The position numbers and the translations under genes are program-made. A stretch of DNA of 12,498 nucleotides from JBEKYD01 sp049509915 (GTDB lineage: Bacteria; Acidobacteriota; Terriglobia; Bryobacterales; Bryobacteraceae): contig JBEKZL010000220.1 in assembly GCA_049509915.1 (NCBI GenBank), positions 1-12,498 of the forward strand, given 5' to 3'. Positions within the stretch are counted from its first letter, which is position 1. Each line of letters starts with the position of its first letter. This document shows, piece after piece, positions 1 to 6,365 of this stretch. The notes beneath the pieces were generated by a model, which worked only from the letters and a program-made list of their open reading frames with translations, did not search any database and was not told where the DNA came from.

Positions 1-562
1 CCGCGCCGAAATAGAAACCCGCCGTTACCGCGCTGGACAGAAACGAATTCCGGCCCTCGTAGGGCAGCTCCGCCACCGCCTGCTGGCTCACCACCTGCTC
101 GCGCGACGCGGAAGCCGTATCGAGCTGGGCCGCCTGCGCCGCGACCTCCACCTGCTCCGTTACGGCTCCCACTTCGAGGCGAAAATCCGCCTGCACGCGT
201 TCGGTAACGCGGAGCGGGACGTTAGTCTGCCCGGCGCTCTTGAACCCGTCCTGGGTCGCCGTGATGTTATAGGTCCCCGGCGGGAGCAGCGGAATCACGT
301 AGATTCCCGACTCGTTGGTGGTCGTCGGATAGACCACATTGGTTTCCAGGCACTTGGCCGCGACTTTGGCCCCCGCCACCGCCGCGCCCTGCGGGTCGGT
401 TACCAGACCCGTGATGCTGCCGCGCACTTCCTGCGCCAAACCGATCGAGCAAACCAGGGATAGCGTCAGCAGCGCGCCCCAAGTCCGCAGCACCCACCGG
501 AAACTGCGCGGCGCCCCGCAAGATTCTACGCCCACATGGCGTCCTGGCGATGTTCTTGTCAT
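1..562 (-). CDS. TonB-dependent receptor-like outer membrane protein with N-terminal carboxypeptidase-regulatory-like domain (partial, 3' end missing)
   Basis: The leftward frame opens at ATG 562 and stays open for 187 codons to the window edge. The start is fixed by a TAAGGAG Shine-Dalgarno four bases upstream. Residues 1-43 form a long basic N-region, then a hydrophobic core (GALLTLSLVCSIGLA) with likely cleavage at LA|QE. Residues about 46-130 match the carboxypeptidase-regulatory-like (Cna-B-like) fold: GSITGLVTDPQGAAVAGAKV, then TTTNESGIYVIPLLPPGTYN and a DGFK turn. The frame ends just after LPYEGRNSF, which resembles the start of the plug in Oar-like TonB receptors (LPxxGRNF). Such proteins sit in the outer membrane and are thought to import large substrates or peptides. 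The barrel lies outside the window, so transport is inferred. It is divergent from a GntR regulator and transporter and probably shares their control. The family call is firm; the substrate is unknown. Confidence 0.85.
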   Translation of the reverse strand, partial: MTRTSPGRHVGVESCGAPRSFRWVLRTWGALLTLSLVCSIGLAQEVRGSITGLVTDPQGAAVAGAKVAAKCLETNVVYPTTTNESGIYVIPLLPPGTYNITATQDGFKSAGQTNVPLRVTERVQADFRLEVGAVTEQVEVAAQAAQLDTASASREQVVSQQAVAELPYEGRNSFLSSAVTAGFYFGA

Positions 563-566
563 GGAA

Positions 567-573
567 CTCCTTA
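567..573 (-). promoter_or_regulatory. Strong Shine-Dalgarno of the receptor gene
   Basis: On the minus strand this reads TAAGGAG, four bases before ATG 562. It decides the start of the receptor gene. It contrasts with the divergent regulator gene, which has no such site. Confidence 0.75.
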
Positions 574-620
574 TCCCACCCTGGCGCGATCCTTCCCGGA
601 TCCGCCGTCGATTCAAACCT

Positions 621-659
621 CCGGACACCGGCCCTCGCTGCGACGGTGCCCGTGTCCGG
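621..659 (-). promoter_or_regulatory. Leader hairpin of the receptor mRNA
   Basis: An exact inverted repeat, CCGGACAC at 621-628 and GTGTCCGG at 652-659, can extend by two more pairs past one mismatch and encloses a GC-rich loop. If the minus-strand promoter at 675-704 is right, transcription begins near 668. The hairpin then lies almost at the 5' end of a leader of about 105 bases. It could protect the mRNA end or act in attenuation. No T-run follows it, so it is not a classic terminator. The pairing is seen; the role is inferred. Confidence 0.4.
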
Positions 660-674
660 CCGCGATGAAAGATG

Positions 675-704
675 AGTATACGCCAATTGTATTCATACTG
701 TCGA
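675..704 (-). promoter_or_regulatory. Predicted sigma-70-type promoter for the receptor gene
   Basis: Read on the minus strand, a -35 TCGACA (699-704) and a -10 TATACT (675-680) are separated by 18 bases. Each matches five of six consensus bases. Transcription would start near 668. The -10 is embedded in the GTATAC palindrome at 676-681, a likely repressor contact. Confidence 0.5.
676..698. promoter_or_regulatory. Candidate GntR operator cluster in the divergent spacer
   Basis: A GTATAC palindrome (676-681) and a GTAT-TC-ATAC palindrome (689-698) lie 15 bases apart, centre to centre. A second GTATAC at 730-735 lies on the regulator side, 54 bases (about five helical turns) from the first. 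FadR-subfamily GntR proteins are known to bind short palindromes with GT...AC half-sites. The two outer copies cover the -10 boxes of the two divergent promoters, so binding would block both. Palindromes and spacing are seen; which protein binds is inferred. Confidence 0.45.
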
Positions 705-729
705 CACTTTTTTTCGACTGCATCCCGGT

Positions 730-742
730 GTATACTACGGCC
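730..742 (+). promoter_or_regulatory. -10 region of the GntR gene, leaderless-type
   Basis: TATACT at 731-736 is a good -10 hexamer and ends six bases before ATG 743. A start six to seven bases downstream would put +1 on or next to the ATG, giving an mRNA with no leader. No Shine-Dalgarno is present. The -35 is weak: only a T-run at 708-714 falls near the right distance. The hexamer is part of the GTATAC palindrome at 730-735, consistent with autorepression. Confidence 0.45.
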
Positions 743-1525
743 ATGAAAAGGACTGCGGAGACCGCCCGGCCCAGCGGGCCCGACTCGATGCGATCGAAGG
801 CGTATCTCCACATTCAGCGGAAAATCGCCACGGGCGAGCTGTCCGCCGGCGGCGCGCTGTCCGAGCTGGCTCTGGCCAAGGAGCTGGGCAGCAGCCGTAC
901 GCCCATCCGCGAGGCCATCGGCCAGTTGGTGGCGGAGGGCTTTCTGGAACAGACCCCCAACCGCGGCGCCGTCGTCATCCAGCTCACCCGCCAGGACATC
1001 CTCGAGCTATACGAGCTCCGCGAAGCGCTCGAGGTTTACGCCGTGGGCAAGGCCGCGCGCGAGCCCCTGCGCGCCTGGGAATTGGAGCGCCTCCAGGGGC
1101 TGGCCGACGAAATCCTGGCGCTGAAAGCGGAGATGGAAAAAAGCCGCGCCGACGCCCTGGATCCGAAACAGATGCACCGCCTGATGAGCTGCGATCTCGG
1201 CTTTCATACCCTCCTGATGCGCATGGCCGGCAACGCCCGCATCCTTAAAGTGGTCAACGAAACCCGGCTGCTGATTCGCATCTTCGCCATCCGCCGCACC
1301 GGCCACCGCGCGATCGAGCTGGACCAGATTCACCGCCAGCACCGCGAGATCCTGCAAGCCGTGGCCGACCGCCAGCCCGAGCGCGCCATGCAGCTCATTT
1401 CCGACCACATCCAGGTCAGCCGGCGGGAGCGCCTGGACGCCTTCGATCATTGGGACGGCGAAAACTCCCTCCGCCGCACGGCGCTGGAGTTCTTCGATTT
1501 GCCGCTGATTGCCGAGTCCCGCTAA
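743..1525 (+). CDS. GntR-family transcriptional regulator, FadR subfamily (FCD domain)
   Basis: This 260-residue DNA-binding regulator has the usual length for FCD-type GntR proteins. The winged helix-turn-helix spans about residues 15-80 and includes LAKELGSSRTPIREAIGQLV, the GntR recognition-helix signature, followed by the wing (QTPNRGAVVI). The rest is the all-helical FCD ligand domain. D151, H155, H200 and H222 stand where the family's metal ligands sit, so a metal-assisted carboxylate effector (a sugar acid or similar) is likely. ATG 743 was chosen because it follows a -10 box directly. An in-frame ATG at 665 would add a hydrophobic 26-residue extension encoded by promoter and operator DNA, so it is unlikely. 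It is divergent from the receptor and 9 bases ahead of an MFS transporter, and probably represses both. Confidence 0.9.
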   Translation: MKRTAETARPSGPDSMRSKAYLHIQRKIATGELSAGGALSELALAKELGSSRTPIREAIGQLVAEGFLEQTPNRGAVVIQLTRQDILELYELREALEVYAVGKAAREPLRAWELERLQGLADEILALKAEMEKSRADALDPKQMHRLMSCDLGFHTLLMRMAGNARILKVVNETRLLIRIFAIRRTGHRAIELDQIHRQHREILQAVADRQPERAMQLISDHIQVSRRERLDAFDHWDGENSLRRTALEFFDLPLIAESR

Positions 1526-1534
1526 GCCCAGCCC

Positions 1535-2740
1535 ATGTCCACCGCAACCTATCAGTGGTGGGTGGTGGGGATGCTCTGGCTGGTCTGCTTTTTCAATTAC
1601 GCCGACCGCCAGTCCATTTTCTCCGTCTTCCCCCTCCTCAAGACCGCGCTGCGGCTGAGCGATTTCGAGCTTGGCATCGCCGCCGCATCGTTTATGTGGG
1701 TCTACGCCCTGTTCGGGCCGGTGGCCGGATGGCTGGGCGACCGCTTCTCGCGCAAGCGCCTCATCCTCGGCGCCCTCGTGTTTTGGTCGGTGGTAACGGC
1801 CTCCACTTCCCTCGCCCACAACCTGTGGCAGCTTATTCTGTGCCGGGCCCTGGGCGGGTTGGGCGAGGCGTTCTATTTTCCAGCCTCCATGTCACTGATC
1901 GGCGATTATCACCCCGATTCCACCCGTTCCCGCGCCATGTCCCTGCACCAGTCCAGCGTCTACGCCGGCACCATCGCCGGCGGCGCCTGCTCCGGATGGC
2001 TTGCCGAACATTACGGTTGGCGTGCCATGTTCGCCTGTTTCGGATTCCTCGGTATCGCGCTGGCGCTGGTGTTGTGGGGCGTTTTGCGCGAACCGGCGCG
2101 CGGCATGGCCGATAAGAAACCGGCGGCCGGTCAGCCCCTCGGCTCCGTACTCGGCGGCCTTCTCGCCAAACGCCCGGTGGTTCTACTCATCCTGGCTTTC
2201 ATCGGCGCCAACTTCGTGGCCCTGGTCTTCCTCACCTGGATGCCTTCCTACCTCTATCGCAACTTCGGCATGAATCTTTCCATGGCCGGCTGGAACGCCA
2301 CTGCCTACCTGCAGACCGCATCCGTGCTGGGTGTCCTCACCGGCGGCGTGCTGGCGGATTGGCTTTCGCGACGACGCCGCGGTGCCCGCGCCATCACGCA
2401 ATCCATCGGCCTCGCCTGCGGTGTCCCGTTCCTGTTTCTCACCGGCCACACCCGGTCGGTGCCCGTGCTGGGCGCGGCCATGGCGTGTTTCGGCTATTTC
2501 AAAGGACTCTACGATGCCAATATTTTTGCTTCGCTCTACGACGTAGTGGGCGTCGAGGCGAGGGCCGCCGCCGCCGGCCTGCTCAATTCGCTGGGCTGGC
2601 TCGGCGCCGGATTCGCCCCCGTAGCGGTCGCCGCCGCCGCCGCGCGCTTCGGCATGAGCGCCTGCCTCAGCGCCACCGCCGCCATCTATGCCGGCTGCGC
2701 GGTGCTGCTGGCCTTTGCCGCCCGCGAAGCGCAAAAATGA
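1535..2740 (+). CDS. MFS transporter, anion:cation symporter (sugar acid/hexuronate) type
   Basis: This 401-residue inner-membrane protein has about twelve hydrophobic segments, typical of the major facilitator superfamily. FNYADRQ in the first helix (residues 20-26) resembles the NYxDR motif of the anion:cation symporter (ExuT/GudP-like) branch. MFS motif A is present at residues 65-75 (GWLGDRFSRKR). A hydrophilic central loop near residues 185-205 separates the two six-helix halves. It starts 9 bases after the GntR stop without a Shine-Dalgarno, so translation is probably coupled to the upstream gene. With an FCD regulator next door, the likely substrate is an organic or sugar acid driven in with protons, but no catabolic enzyme is present to name it. 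Family call strong; substrate inferred. Confidence 0.88.
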   Translation: MSTATYQWWVVGMLWLVCFFNYADRQSIFSVFPLLKTALRLSDFELGIAAASFMWVYALFGPVAGWLGDRFSRKRLILGALVFWSVVTASTSLAHNLWQLILCRALGGLGEAFYFPASMSLIGDYHPDSTRSRAMSLHQSSVYAGTIAGGACSGWLAEHYGWRAMFACFGFLGIALALVLWGVLREPARGMADKKPAAGQPLGSVLGGLLAKRPVVLLILAFIGANFVALVFLTWMPSYLYRNFGMNLSMAGWNATAYLQTASVLGVLTGGVLADWLSRRRRGARAITQSIGLACGVPFLFLTGHTRSVPVLGAAMACFGYFKGLYDANIFASLYDVVGVEARAAAAGLLNSLGWLGAGFAPVAVAAAAARFGMSACLSATAAIYAGCAVLLAFAAREAQK

Positions 2741-2759
2741 TGGCGCCGCAACCGCGATG

Positions 2760-2789
2760 CTGGCAATGGGATCATCTGGCTGTTAAGAT
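2760..2789 (+). promoter_or_regulatory. Predicted promoter of the GlcG/HbpS-family gene, leaderless-type
   Basis: A -35 CTGGCA (2760-2765) and a -10 TAAGAT (2784-2789) are 18 bases apart, with an extended -10 TG at 2781-2782. The -10 ends seven bases before ATG 2797. The string GGCTGTTA that leads into this -10 (2779-2786) recurs just before the gltX start (7780-7787). Confidence 0.45.
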
Positions 2790-2796
2790 GATGCGC

Positions 2797-3258
2797 ATGA
2801 CTCGATTGATTCCGTTCCTGCTCACCGGCCTGGTGATGGCGATGGCAGCCGATTTGCCCAGCCGCAAGTACTTGAACCTGGCGGCCATCAAGACCATGGT
2901 GGCAGCCGCCGAGCAGGAAGCGCAGAAGCGCAATCTGCAGGTGACCATCTGCATTGTCGACGACAGCGGCAACCTGTTGTTCTTGCAGAAGGCGGACGGC
3001 GCGGGGCTGAACACGCTCCAGTTCGCGCAGCGCAAAGCGCGATACGCCGCGATGTACGGCCGCCCATCGAAAGCCGCCGCCGACCAACTCAAAGGCGGCG
3101 ACCTCGGCGTGCTCGCCTACCCGGAAGCCTTCCCCAACCAGGGTGGCGTGCCCATCAAAGTGGACGGCAAAACCATTGGCGGGATTGCCTGCAGCGGCGC
3201 CAAATCGGAAGAGGATGAAGCCATCTCGCAGGTCGCCGTCGATGCGTTGCTGAAATAG
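2797..3258 (+). CDS. Exported GlcG/HbpS-family (heme-degrading-like, DUF336) protein
   Basis: This 153-residue protein begins with a signal peptide (MTRLIPFLLTGLVMAMAADL, likely cut near AMA|AD). The mature part has the compact alpha/beta pattern of the GlcG/HbpS family: an N-terminal helix (AAIKTMVAAAEQEAQKR), VTICIVDDSGNLLFLQKADG, then a helix with FAQRKARYAA, and finally GGVPIKVDGKTIGGIACSGA with a closing helix. HbpS of Streptomyces binds heme outside the cell; GlcG proteins lie in glycolate loci. Many members have no assigned activity, so a precise function is not claimed. ATG 2788 and 2791 are in frame, but 2788 overlaps the predicted -10, so 2797 is preferred. It lies 56 bases after the MFS gene but seems to have its own promoter. 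Confidence 0.82.
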   Translation: MTRLIPFLLTGLVMAMAADLPSRKYLNLAAIKTMVAAAEQEAQKRNLQVTICIVDDSGNLLFLQKADGAGLNTLQFAQRKARYAAMYGRPSKAAADQLKGGDLGVLAYPEAFPNQGGVPIKVDGKTIGGIACSGAKSEEDEAISQVAVDALLK

Positions 3259-3276
3259 CTGGATACATACCAACCG

Positions 3277-3344
3277 CTTCAAAGGTAGGAAGAACCCGCC
3301 CTAACGCGCTGGGCAGGCGGAACCGCCTGCCCCACCTTTTGAAG
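3277..3344. repeat. Nested inverted repeat between the GlcG/HbpS-family and M14 genes
   Basis: A perfect inner hairpin, GGGCAGGCGG (3311-3320), AA, CCGCCTGCCC (3323-3332), sits inside outer arms CTTCAAAGGTAGG (3277-3289) and CCACCTTTTGAAG (3332-3344), which pair with one bulge and one mismatch. It starts 18 bases after the upstream stop codon. No T-run follows the inner hairpin, so it is an imperfect terminator. The two-level symmetry looks more like a REP-type or small palindromic repeat element, although only one copy is present here. Confidence 0.55.
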
Positions 3345-3381
3345 GCAAAGCCCGCAGCCCTACAGGCGCGCATTTCTCAGC

Positions 3382-3387
3382 TAGAAT
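3382..3387 (+). promoter_or_regulatory. Putative -10 box of the M14 peptidase gene
   Basis: TAGAAT lies 11 bases before ATG 3399 in an AT-rich stretch; the -35 (CCTACA, 3359-3364, 17-base spacer) is weak. No Shine-Dalgarno is visible. A leader of only a few bases is expected. Confidence 0.35.
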
Positions 3388-3398
3388 AGTCAAAATAT

Positions 3399-6008
3399 AT
3401 GCGCCGGTACTCTCTCGCAATTCGCCTTTCGTTTACGGGCCTGCTCTTCGTCGCGCTTACCGCGGCCCAGGACATCACCACTCCCCAAAAGTTCTTCGGC
3501 TTCCAACTCGGCGCGGACCGCAAAATCGCCCGTTGGGACAAAATCGTCGAGTACTTCGGGCTGCTCGAAAAGCGAAGCGGCGGCCGCATGAAGGTCGTCA
3601 ACATGGGACCCACCTCGGAGGGTAATCCCTTCCTCGAAGTCTTTATCACTTCGCCCGCCAACCTGGCCAAACTCGACCACTACCGCGAAATCAACGCGCG
3701 CATCTCCGATCCCCGCGGCCTCACCGAAGCCCAGGCCCACGCACTGGCCGACGAAGGCAAAGCCATCATCGTCCAGTCGATGAGCATGCACGCCACCGAA
3801 ATCGGCGGCACGCAAATGGCCCCCGAGCTGGCCTTCGATCTGCTTTCGCGCAAGGACGAAGAGACCCGCCGCATCCTCGATAACGTGATCTTCATCGAAG
3901 TCCCCTGCTTCAATCCGGACGGCCAGATCATGGTCACGGATTGGTACAACAAGCAGCTCGGCACCGAATACGAAGGCACCAATCCCCCCTGGCTCTACCA
4001 GAAATACGCCGGCCACGACAACAACCGCGACGCCTTCATGACCAACATCCCCGACTCGCAGTACATGGCGCGCATCCTCTTCACCGAGTGGAAGCCGGAA
4101 GCCTACGTCGATCACCACCACATGGGCGGCGACGGCGCGCGCATCTTCCTGCCGCCCTACGCCGAGCCGATTCGACCGTTCGCCGACCCGATCCTCTGGC
4201 GCGAACTGAGCTGGTACGGCGCCCACATGGCATATAAAGAGGAAGAGAACGGCCTCTCCGGCGTCATCAACGACGCCATCTATTCCGGCTGGGGCCACTT
4301 CGGGTTCCACTGGATCACGCCCTTCCACAACATCGCCGGCATGCTCACCGAATCGGCCAGCGCGCGCCTGGCCACACCTCAGTTCGTTCACCCCGATGAG
4401 TTGCGCGGCGATACCCGCAACCTTCCCGTGTATGAGCCCGAGACCATTTTCCCCAACCCATGGCCGGGCGGCTGGTGGCACTTGCGCGATATCGTCGACC
4501 GCCAGAAAGTGGCCGCCTGGGCCGCCCTCGATCTGGCCGCGCGCAACCGGGAAACCGTCTTGTGGAACGCCTATCTCAAGGCCAAGCGCCAGACCGAGCG
4601 CGGCGCCGCGGGCAAGCCCGCCGCCTATCTCATTTCAACGCTCCAGCACGACCCGCTCACTTCGCTGAAGATGGTGAATAAGCTGCTCGGCCAGGGCATC
4701 GAGGTGGAGCGCGCAGCCAAGCCCTTTACCGTCGCCAGCGGCATGACGTATCCCGAAGGCTCGTTCGTGGTCTCTCTGGCCCAGCCCAAGATGGGGCTGA
4801 TCCGGTTCCTGCTGGGCCGCACTTTCTATCCCGATAATGAGTGGACGCGCAACCGCGACGGCTCCCCCACGCCCCCTTACGACATGGCCACCGACACCAT
4901 GTTCGAGTTCATGGGCGTGCGCGTCGACACGCTCGACGATGCCGCCGAGATTCATGACGCCGTGCTGGCAAAGGTCTCCGCACCTATCGCGCCCGCCGGC
5001 AGAGTGACCCGCGGCGCCAACGGCTACTCCCTCGATGGCCGCCTCAACGATAGCTTCCGCGCCGTCAATCTCCTCTTCGATCGAAACATTCCCGTGCGCC
5101 GGGTGGATAAGCCTTCCGCCGGTCTGCGTCCCGGCGATTTCCTGGTTTCCTCCGGTTCCGAATCGGCGATCGAAACCATCGCCCGCGAGACCGGCGTCGA
5201 TTTTACTCCGCTGCCTGCTCCGGTCTCCGCCGGCGTTCACGACACCAGGCGCCTGCGCGTCGCCATGTACCAGCGCTACGGCGGCGGCAACATCGACGAA
5301 GGCTGGACCCGCCTCATGCTGGAGCAGTTCGACTTTCACTCCACGCCGATCTTCGATCCCGAAATCAAGAAGGGCGGTCTCAACGAAAAATACGACGTCC
5401 TGATCGTCCCCAGCGATTCGACCGCGACTATCACTGGCGAGGCTCCCCCGGCTGGCGCCGCCGGTGGACGCGGCGGCCGGGGTGGGCGAGGCGGCCGTGG
5501 CAATATCCCGCCCGAATACCGCACTGGCCTCGCCACCGAAGGCGTCGGCGCCATCCGCGACTTCGTCCAGAAAGGTGGCACCCTGGTCACTCTCAACGCT
5601 GCTACAGCCTTCCCCATCGACCGTCTGGGCATAGGCGTGCGCAACGTGCTCGCCGGCAAATCCACCAAGGAATTCTGGTGCCCCGGTTCTACCCTCAAAG
5701 TGAACGTCGATAACACCAACCCCGTCGCCTACGGCATGCCCGGCCATGCTCTGGCCCTCTATCTCGATAGCCCCGCCTTCGAAGTCACCGCCCAGAATTC
5801 GGAGAACTACGACGTGGTCGTGCGTTACGCCGACCGCGAGCTGCTCGAAAGCGGCTGGCTCGTTGGCGAACAAAACCTGGCTAAACGCGCCGCCGTAGTC
5901 TCCGCGAAGCTGGGACAAGGTAAGGTGGTGCTGATCGGCTTCCCCGCCCAGCATCGCGCCCAAACCCACGGCACTTACAAGCTGCTGTTTAATACGCTGA
6001 TTCAGTAA
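3399..6008 (+). CDS. Secreted M14-family zinc carboxypeptidase-like protein
   Basis: This 869-residue protein begins with a signal peptide (basic MRRYSLAIR, hydrophobic core, likely cut near TAA|QD). The M14 domain fills about residues 25-340. H131 and E134 form the HxxE zinc pair (SMHATEIGG), N209-R210 match the Asn-Arg pair that holds the substrate carboxylate, one of H239-H241 (VDHHHMGG) is the third zinc ligand, and E318 (MLTESAS) is the likely catalytic glutamate. All key residues are present, so an active metallopeptidase is likely. The remaining 500 residues include a C-terminal region (about 620-869) resembling a type-1 glutamine-amidotransferase-like fold (LRVAMYQRYGGGNIDEG, then KYDVLIVPS). 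It is interrupted by a Gly/Arg loop at 689-701. It probably works in the periplasm or outside the cell on peptides. It seems to be a single-gene unit; the substrate is unknown. Confidence 0.88.
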   Translation: MRRYSLAIRLSFTGLLFVALTAAQDITTPQKFFGFQLGADRKIARWDKIVEYFGLLEKRSGGRMKVVNMGPTSEGNPFLEVFITSPANLAKLDHYREINARISDPRGLTEAQAHALADEGKAIIVQSMSMHATEIGGTQMAPELAFDLLSRKDEETRRILDNVIFIEVPCFNPDGQIMVTDWYNKQLGTEYEGTNPPWLYQKYAGHDNNRDAFMTNIPDSQYMARILFTEWKPEAYVDHHHMGGDGARIFLPPYAEPIRPFADPILWRELSWYGAHMAYKEEENGLSGVINDAIYSGWGHFGFHWITPFHNIAGMLTESASARLATPQFVHPDELRGDTRNLPVYEPETIFPNPWPGGWWHLRDIVDRQKVAAWAALDLAARNRETVLWNAYLKAKRQTERGAAGKPAAYLISTLQHDPLTSLKMVNKLLGQGIEVERAAKPFTVASGMTYPEGSFVVSLAQPKMGLIRFLLGRTFYPDNEWTRNRDGSPTPPYDMATDTMFEFMGVRVDTLDDAAEIHDAVLAKVSAPIAPAGRVTRGANGYSLDGRLNDSFRAVNLLFDRNIPVRRVDKPSAGLRPGDFLVSSGSESAIETIARETGVDFTPLPAPVSAGVHDTRRLRVAMYQRYGGGNIDEGWTRLMLEQFDFHSTPIFDPEIKKGGLNEKYDVLIVPSDSTATITGEAPPAGAAGGRGGRGGRGGRGNIPPEYRTGLATEGVGAIRDFVQKGGTLVTLNAATAFPIDRLGIGVRNVLAGKSTKEFWCPGSTLKVNVDNTNPVAYGMPGHALALYLDSPAFEVTAQNSENYDVVVRYADRELLESGWLVGEQNLAKRAAVVSAKLGQGKVVLIGFPAQHRAQTHGTYKLLFNTLIQ

Positions 6009-6030
6009 GTTTCCCAAACGCCCGGCCCTG

Positions 6031-6059
6031 GGTTGTCTGCGCGAGCGGGCTGTACAACC
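6031..6059. promoter_or_regulatory. Inverted repeat GGTTGT-N17-ACAACC ahead of the unknown gene pair
   Basis: GGTTGT (6031-6036) and ACAACC (6054-6059) are exact inverted copies with 17 bases between, upstream of the Shine-Dalgarno at 6067. The half-sites are 23 bases apart start to start, about two helical turns, so this could be an operator or a weak leader hairpin. No convincing promoter hexamers were found in this 75-base gap. It may be chance. Confidence 0.25.
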
Positions 6060-6066
6060 GCCGGAT

Positions 6067-6074
6067 GGAGGAGA
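6067..6074 (+). promoter_or_regulatory. Strong Shine-Dalgarno of the 93-residue unknown protein
   Basis: GGAGGAGA lies nine bases before ATG 6084. It fixes the start at 6084 rather than an upstream in-frame ATG at 6033 that has no such site. This makes translation of the small gene very likely. Confidence 0.75.
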
Positions 6075-6083
6075 GACAAACCA

Positions 6084-6365
6084 ATGGCACAACTCACAGT
6101 CAAGATCACAGGCGCCTCACGGGCGGCCACACTAACGTGGGATCAGAAACTCATTCCGCTGGCGGATACGGGCGGGGGCAATTTCGCAGCCGGGTTCCCG
6201 TCGGTTGCCGGGACATTTCTTTATGCGATCGTTGTCTTCGGCTCGCCGGCCGATCCCTGGAGCGCATCCGTCACAGACGGCACTACCACGCATAACCACG
6301 CTGGACACATGTCACCAGCAGGATTCGACGACACCGGAGACACGGCATTCAACGTGCAATCATGA
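6084..6365 (+). CDS. Small protein of unknown function, first gene of a coupled pair
   Basis: I do not recognise this 93-residue protein. It has no signal peptide and no clear membrane helix. It is rich in Thr, Ser, Gly and Ala, with alternating hydrophobic residues (LTVKITG, AATLTW, FLYAIVVFG) that suggest a small beta-sheet fold. The tail (HNHAGHM, residues about 71-77) carries three histidines that might bind a metal; that is a guess. The start is fixed by the strong Shine-Dalgarno at 6067-6074. Its stop overlaps the next start as ATGA (6362-6365), so the two proteins are probably made together. Third codon positions are less G/C-biased than in the flanking genes. A real gene is likely from the Shine-Dalgarno and overlap; function is open. 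Confidence 0.7.
   Translation: MAQLTVKITGASRAATLTWDQKLIPLADTGGGNFAAGFPSVAGTFLYAIVVFGSPADPWSASVTDGTTTHNHAGHMSPAGFDDTGDTAFNVQS

Noticed and set aside
536..742. Longer GntR protein starting at 536 or 665
   Set aside because: The extension would be encoded by the divergent promoter and operator region, gives a non-family hydrophobic stretch, and lacks a ribosome site. The GntR fold begins after 743.
3311..3345. Rho-independent terminator after the GlcG/HbpS-family gene
   Set aside because: The stem is strong but is followed by CACCTTTTG rather than a T-run, and it is nested in larger arms, so it is listed as a repeat with an unproven termination role.
5459..5504. DNA tandem repeat or mobile element in the peptidase gene
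   Set aside because: The repeat exists at protein level (Arg-Gly-Gly) but the codons differ from unit to unit, and no flanking duplication is present.
4635..6092. A 485-codon open frame antisense to the M14 peptidase gene
   Set aside because: It is a composition shadow. The sense frame carries a signal peptide and a full set of M14 catalytic residues.
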